Source: an uncultured Lentisphaeria bacterium (GTDB taxonomy: Bacteria > Verrucomicrobiota > Lentisphaeria > Victivallales > Victivallaceae). From it: a stretch of 64,000 nt of DNA. Below the pieces are notes generated by a model that did no database searches, was not told the origin of the DNA, and worked only from the letters and a program-made list of their open reading frames with translations. Each line of letters begins with the position of its first letter. Within the stretch, counting starts at the first letter, position 1. The stretch spans positions 33,729-97,728 of the forward strand of contig CASFVA010000006.1 in assembly GCA_949298075.1 (NCBI GenBank), given 5' to 3'. Below, piece after piece: positions 60,837 through 64,000 of this stretch. The position numbers and the translations under genes were made by a program.

Positions 60837-61660
60837 AACAGACAATCATGGCCGAAATCCGGGTGTTCCTTGCGGCAGTTGCGCTGATCGCCACACTGGC
60901 AACGGCGGCGGCGGAACCGGTAACGCCACCCGCCCGGGAAAAATTTTATCTGGTGCTGCTGATCGGTCAATCCAACATGGCCGGACGCGGCTTTGTGACT
61001 ACGGAAAACGACCGGCTCGATCCCCGCATTCTGATGCTTGACCGTTCCGGCAACTGGGTGGTTGCCTCGGACCCGGTTCACTTTGACAAGCCCAGCGCCG
61101 GAGTCGGACCGGCCCGCAGTTTTGCCGCCGCAATGGCGGCGGCTGATCCGGAAATCACGGTCGGCCTGATTCCGGCGGCCTGCGGCGGTTCCGGGCTTGA
61201 CGTGTGGGAACCGGGCCGTTACTTCAAAGGCACGAAAAGCCATCCCTACGACGATGCACTGACCCGGGCCCGCCTGGCGATGAAGTCCGGCACACTCAAA
61301 GCCATTCTCTTTCATCAGGGCGAATCGGACTGTCGTCGCGACCGCTCCGCCGTTTATTACGACCGCCTGACGGCTTTAGTCAAACGGCTGCGCGCTGATC
61401 TCGGAGCGGAACAGGTGCCGTTCATCATCGGTCAGCTGAGCCAGTGGAAAAAATGGAGTCCGCCACGACTCGAAGTGGATGCCGCCCACCGCCGGGTTGC
61501 GGCGGAACAGGCTCCGGCCGCATTCGTGACGTCCGAGGGATTGACTCCCAATCCGGACAACATCCACTTCGACGCCGGAAGTGCCAAAATTCTGGGCAGG
61601 CGCTATTTTGAAGCCTACCGAAAACTGATTGAGCCGACAATCCCGGCTCCCCAGCCGTAA
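60833..61660 (+). CDS. Exported SGNH carbohydrate esterase (CE6/sialate acetylesterase-like)
   Basis: 275 residues. Signal peptide about 1-27 (MKQTIMAEIRVFLAAVALIATLATAAA). SGNH hydrolase: nucleophile Ser47 in IGQSNMAGRG, oxyanion residues in IPAACGGSGL, FHQGESD, and the Asp242-His245 dyad in NPDNIHFDAGSAKILG. Removes acetyl groups from xylan, pectin or sialic acids. Its start overlaps GH copy 2 by 4 nt. Export of the esterase but not of the hydrolases means deacetylation outside, uronyl cleavage inside. Confidence 0.88.
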   Translation: MKQTIMAEIRVFLAAVALIATLATAAAEPVTPPAREKFYLVLLIGQSNMAGRGFVTTENDRLDPRILMLDRSGNWVVASDPVHFDKPSAGVGPARSFAAAMAAADPEITVGLIPAACGGSGLDVWEPGRYFKGTKSHPYDDALTRARLAMKSGTLKAILFHQGESDCRRDRSAVYYDRLTALVKRLRADLGAEQVPFIIGQLSQWKKWSPPRLEVDAAHRRVAAEQAPAAFVTSEGLTPNPDNIHFDAGSAKILGRRYFEAYRKLIEPTIPAPQP

Positions 61661-61705
61661 ACCTCTTCCTGAGCATAAGTTGCTTCAGTCAAGGCAGAAT
61701 CCCTC

Positions 61706-62401
61706 ATGGACCACCGAAAGCCGACCGCCGCTGATTACGGCGAAGAGTATTATATGCACCAGTGCGGTGTGAACGACTATGTTCACAATCCATTGTTCAT
61801 TAAAATGTTCAATGATATCGCCCGCATACTTGCCAACCAGCTTCATCCCCGGCTGGTGCTGGACGCCGGCTGCGCCTGCGGCCATATGGTGTCGGCTTTC
61901 CGGAATCTCGGCGTCGGGGCTTACGGAATCGATCTGTCGGAATACGCCATATCCCAAGTGCGGGCGGAACACCGCCAATTCTGCGCCGTGCAGTCGCTGA
62001 CTGCCGAGCTGCCCCGGGAATTTCCCCGACGCTATGATCTGGTGCTGTGCATTGAAGTGATGGAACACCTGACTCAGGAGGATGGCGAACTGGCGATTGC
62101 CAGACTGTGTTCTTACAGCGACCTGATTTTATTTTCGTCATCCCCATCGGATACCAGCGAGCCTACGCACGTCAACGTACGTCCGCTCTCCCACTGGCTG
62201 CGGCTCTTTCACCGACAGGGTTTTCATGCCGATTTTCTGAGCGCCGGACGGGTTTTCAATCCCCAATGCCTGCTGCTCTCGCGCCGTTTGAATCCGGAAC
62301 TGGAAATCTACCGGGCCGCCGACCGCTACTGGGAGGCCGCCGCCAGAACTGAACAGCTCAGCGCGGAAATCGCACAGCTTCGCGCCCGGCTGAAGTCCTA
62401 G
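61706..62401 (+). CDS. Class I SAM-dependent methyltransferase
   Basis: 231 residues. Motif I is VLDAGCACGHMVSAFRNLGVGAYGIDLSEYAI (residues 50-80 region); motif II is YDLVLCIEVMEHL. The C-terminus (about 200-231) is a helical/coiled-coil tail (AARTEQLSAEIAQLRARL). Similar proteins sit in surface-polysaccharide clusters and methylate sugars or glycosyl ends; here there are no glycosyltransferases around. Substrate unknown. AAGG precedes the ATG. The 288-nt gap after it carries only the terminator of the repeat gene. Confidence 0.8.
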   Translation: MDHRKPTAADYGEEYYMHQCGVNDYVHNPLFIKMFNDIARILANQLHPRLVLDAGCACGHMVSAFRNLGVGAYGIDLSEYAISQVRAEHRQFCAVQSLTAELPREFPRRYDLVLCIEVMEHLTQEDGELAIARLCSYSDLILFSSSPSDTSEPTHVNVRPLSHWLRLFHRQGFHADFLSAGRVFNPQCLLLSRRLNPELEIYRAADRYWEAAARTEQLSAEIAQLRARLKS

Positions 62402-62634
62402 GCCGGCGCCCTGACTCCGTCCCCCGGCCGGAACAAGTTTCAGGCGCTTCAAGCCGCCGCCATTCCGGAATTGCGCTGTCAGCTGAACCCGACAGCAGGA
62501 AACTCTCCACGCCTCCCGTCCCCGGGATCGCCGGCCTCGCGCACGCCGGGCCGGGAAACGTCGAAACCGACCGATGCCGCTTCTTGAAAGCACGCCGCGC
62601 TCTTTCCCTCACCCGCCCCTGCGCTCCTAAATGG

Positions 62635-62664
62635 AAAACGGCCCGGCTGGATTCAGCCGGGCCG
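62635..62664 (-). terminator. Terminator of the GG-repeat protein gene
   Basis: CGGCCCGGCTG/CAGCCGGGCCG, a perfect 11-bp stem with a 4-nt loop at 62639-62664; on the minus strand TTTT follows (62635-62638). It is 25 nt past the stop at 62690. I see nothing else in 62402-62634. Confidence 0.88.
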
Positions 62665-62689
62665 GAAAATTACAGACGGGCCGTTAATT

Positions 62690-64000
62690 TCAGGCCAGAG
62701 TCGACGCGAATTTGAGCGTCTTGTCCGCTTCGTCGAAGTAGAGGCTGTAACCGTCAAACACCGAACCGACGACTGTGCCGCCGAGCTGGAAATCAGCCGC
62801 GTACAGATTACCGTCCAGGTAGAGGTCAAAGGTCGTCTCGCCGAACGCCGCGGCATCATCGACCGCGGCCAGGTTCCAGGAGAGACCGTAATCGCCGCTG
62901 CACAACTCCACGGCCACGGTGTCGCCGGCAAAGGTATCGCTCACGCTTTCCCAGGTGGTAATCACACCGGTGGTCGCCGCACCCGACAACACATAGCTCC
63001 AGCTGCTGATCGAGCTTTCGACCCGGGCCGCGCCGCCCGCGAAAGTCATCGCCGTGGAGCCAGAGAAAGTCACCTTGTCGAAGCCGGTGATCGTACCGCC
63101 GAAGCTCTGCGCATAATCGGCGAAAACCAGAGTGGAAATTCCAGCCACCGTTTCGGCGTCCTGGTAACCGTTGCCACTCAGGTAGTCAACCTGAGCGGTG
63201 CCGGAAACCGTCACCGTGGCGTTACCCTGCACCACATCGTTGATGACCTGACCGCCGGCGAAAATTTTCTCCACCGTGCCGCCGGACACCGTAATGTTGA
63301 CGTTGCCGCTCACTGAGGTCAGCGCGGTCTGGTGCTCCTTGGCATGTGCGCCGCCGCCGTAAATATTGGCAATGCTGCCGCCCTCAACCGTGATGTTCAC
63401 GTCGCCGACGACATTCGAGACGCCGCCGTTCTGCGCCCAGCCGCCACCGAAGATGTTGCCGACAATTCCGGACGCAACGTCAATGGTTACACCGTAAACG
63501 TTGGCAATCGCATTGTCAGCGGCAAACGCGCCGCCGAAGATGCCACGTCCAGCTGTTGCACCGGCAATTTCACCGCCGTTCCAGTTGATGGCGACACCGG
63601 ATCTGGCCTCGATATCGGATTCGGCAATACCGTGACCGACGGCAAATCCGCCGCCATAGACCGAATTGTCACCCAGGAAGTCTCCGCCGGAGACATTGAC
63701 AGTGATCAGGCCGTCAATGATCTGAGTGCCGGTACCGCCGGCACTGCTGCCGTTCACCCGGCCGCCGCCGACAATATCATCAGAGAAATTTCCTTCAATA
63801 ATGTTGAGCGTGACATCGCCGCTGATCGTTACATCGTCCGTATGCGAAGTCAGCAGCACCGAACCACCGTAAACCCCGCCGATCGTCCCCGACGTCGAAG
63901 CGATATTGATCGTCACATCGCCATTGACATCGCCGCGGCCGCCGCCGTAAACCAGACTCACCGAAGCCGACGCACCGAGGTTGAGATTGACGCCGTTGAC
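62690..64000 (-). CDS. GG-repeat surface protein, autotransporter-passenger-like (5' end missing)
   Basis: An open frame of 437 codons running off the right edge; the GTG at 63961 is internal, since the frame continues without stop to 64000. The protein is made of irregular repeats of about 25-45 residues with a core of the form GxVxINVSGG...VYGGG (VYGGGRGDVNGDVTINIAS, NIFGGGWAQNGGVSNVVGDVNITVEGG, NIYGGG...VSGNVNITVSGG). This is the pattern of a right-handed beta-helix passenger. The last 130 residues are a non-repeat C-terminal domain ending LKFASTLA. No beta-barrel translocator is recognised. Probably surface exposed. Confidence 0.85.
   Translation of the reverse strand, partial: VNGVNLNLGASASVSLVYGGGRGDVNGDVTINIASTSGTIGGVYGGSVLLTSHTDDVTISGDVTLNIIEGNFSDDIVGGGRVNGSSAGGTGTQIIDGLITVNVSGGDFLGDNSVYGGGFAVGHGIAESDIEARSGVAINWNGGEIAGATAGRGIFGGAFAADNAIANVYGVTIDVASGIVGNIFGGGWAQNGGVSNVVGDVNITVEGGSIANIYGGGAHAKEHQTALTSVSGNVNITVSGGTVEKIFAGGQVINDVVQGNATVTVSGTAQVDYLSGNGYQDAETVAGISTLVFADYAQSFGGTITGFDKVTFSGSTAMTFAGGAARVESSISSWSYVLSGAATTGVITTWESVSDTFAGDTVAVELCSGDYGLSWNLAAVDDAAAFGETTFDLYLDGNLYAADFQLGGTVVGSVFDGYSLYFDEADKTLKFASTLA

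Overview
This window is a GC-rich, gene-dense bacterial chromosome segment with LPS genes (an LpxL/HtrB-type acyltransferase, WaaA, a WaaP-like kinase), so it comes from a Gram-negative cell. The mix of polysaccharide-degrading enzymes (heparinase II/III-like, two GH88/GH105-like hydrolases, a CE6-like esterase), a GG-repeat surface protein of autotransporter-passenger type and several lineage-restricted unknowns fits Lentisphaerota (Victivallis-like) or a close PVC relative. That placement is inference; no rRNA is present. I saw no tRNA, insertion sequence, phage, CRISPR or origin, so this looks like core chromosome with a carbohydrate-use segment at the right end.

Layout. 1-1890 (-): partial unknown gene, with a promoter and the terminator of the next operon. 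2087-12349 (-): a ten-gene run pheS-pheT-ribH-nusB-ftsY-ribD-ribE-unknown-pdxJ-murJ with many start/stop overlaps. 12421-18251 (-): a translation cluster rpsP-khpA-trmD-rplS-rnhB-thrS-infC-rpmI-rplT, ending in a strong terminator; infC appears to start at ATT. 18527-19825 (-): larC. 20020-26439 (+): lactonase, GNAT, LpxL-like acyltransferase, 2-hydroxyacid dehydrogenase, gpsA-like, zupT, mostly with their own promoters. 26414-28492: divergent lysR/yeiH pair with an operator dyad. 28499-34012 (-): seven-gene operon small membrane protein-uppP-proC-GT2-unknown-nrdR-rlmI. 34286-37787 (+): sugar isomerase-like, radical SAM, membrane protein, cation efflux. 38005-40755 (+): secreted heparinase-like lyase. 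40869-47207 (-): seven-gene operon argG-leuB-WaaP kinase-rnc-ADH-PfkB kinase-DUF486. 47506-58516: family-4 UDG, small exported protein (-), ptsH-ptsI-NDT-like-waaA, lipoprotein, ppdK, metG. 58564-62401 (+): two GH88/105 paralogues, esterase, methyltransferase. 62690-64000 (-): partial GG-repeat surface protein.

A clear promoter grammar appears across the window: TTGCAT-like -35, 16-18 bp (nearly always 17) and TATATT(AT) -10. AT-rich -10 boxes stand out in the GC-rich background and mark transcription units on both strands. The yeiH promoter has a -10 but no TTG -35, and a palindrome centred near -66, the arrangement expected for LysR activation. No unmistakably new multi-gene system is visible. 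The most promising unexplained items are the structured leader before rpsP, the palindromic element before thrS, the operon-embedded unknown TIM-barrel-like protein, the paired hydrolases plus esterase, and the GG-repeat surface protein.
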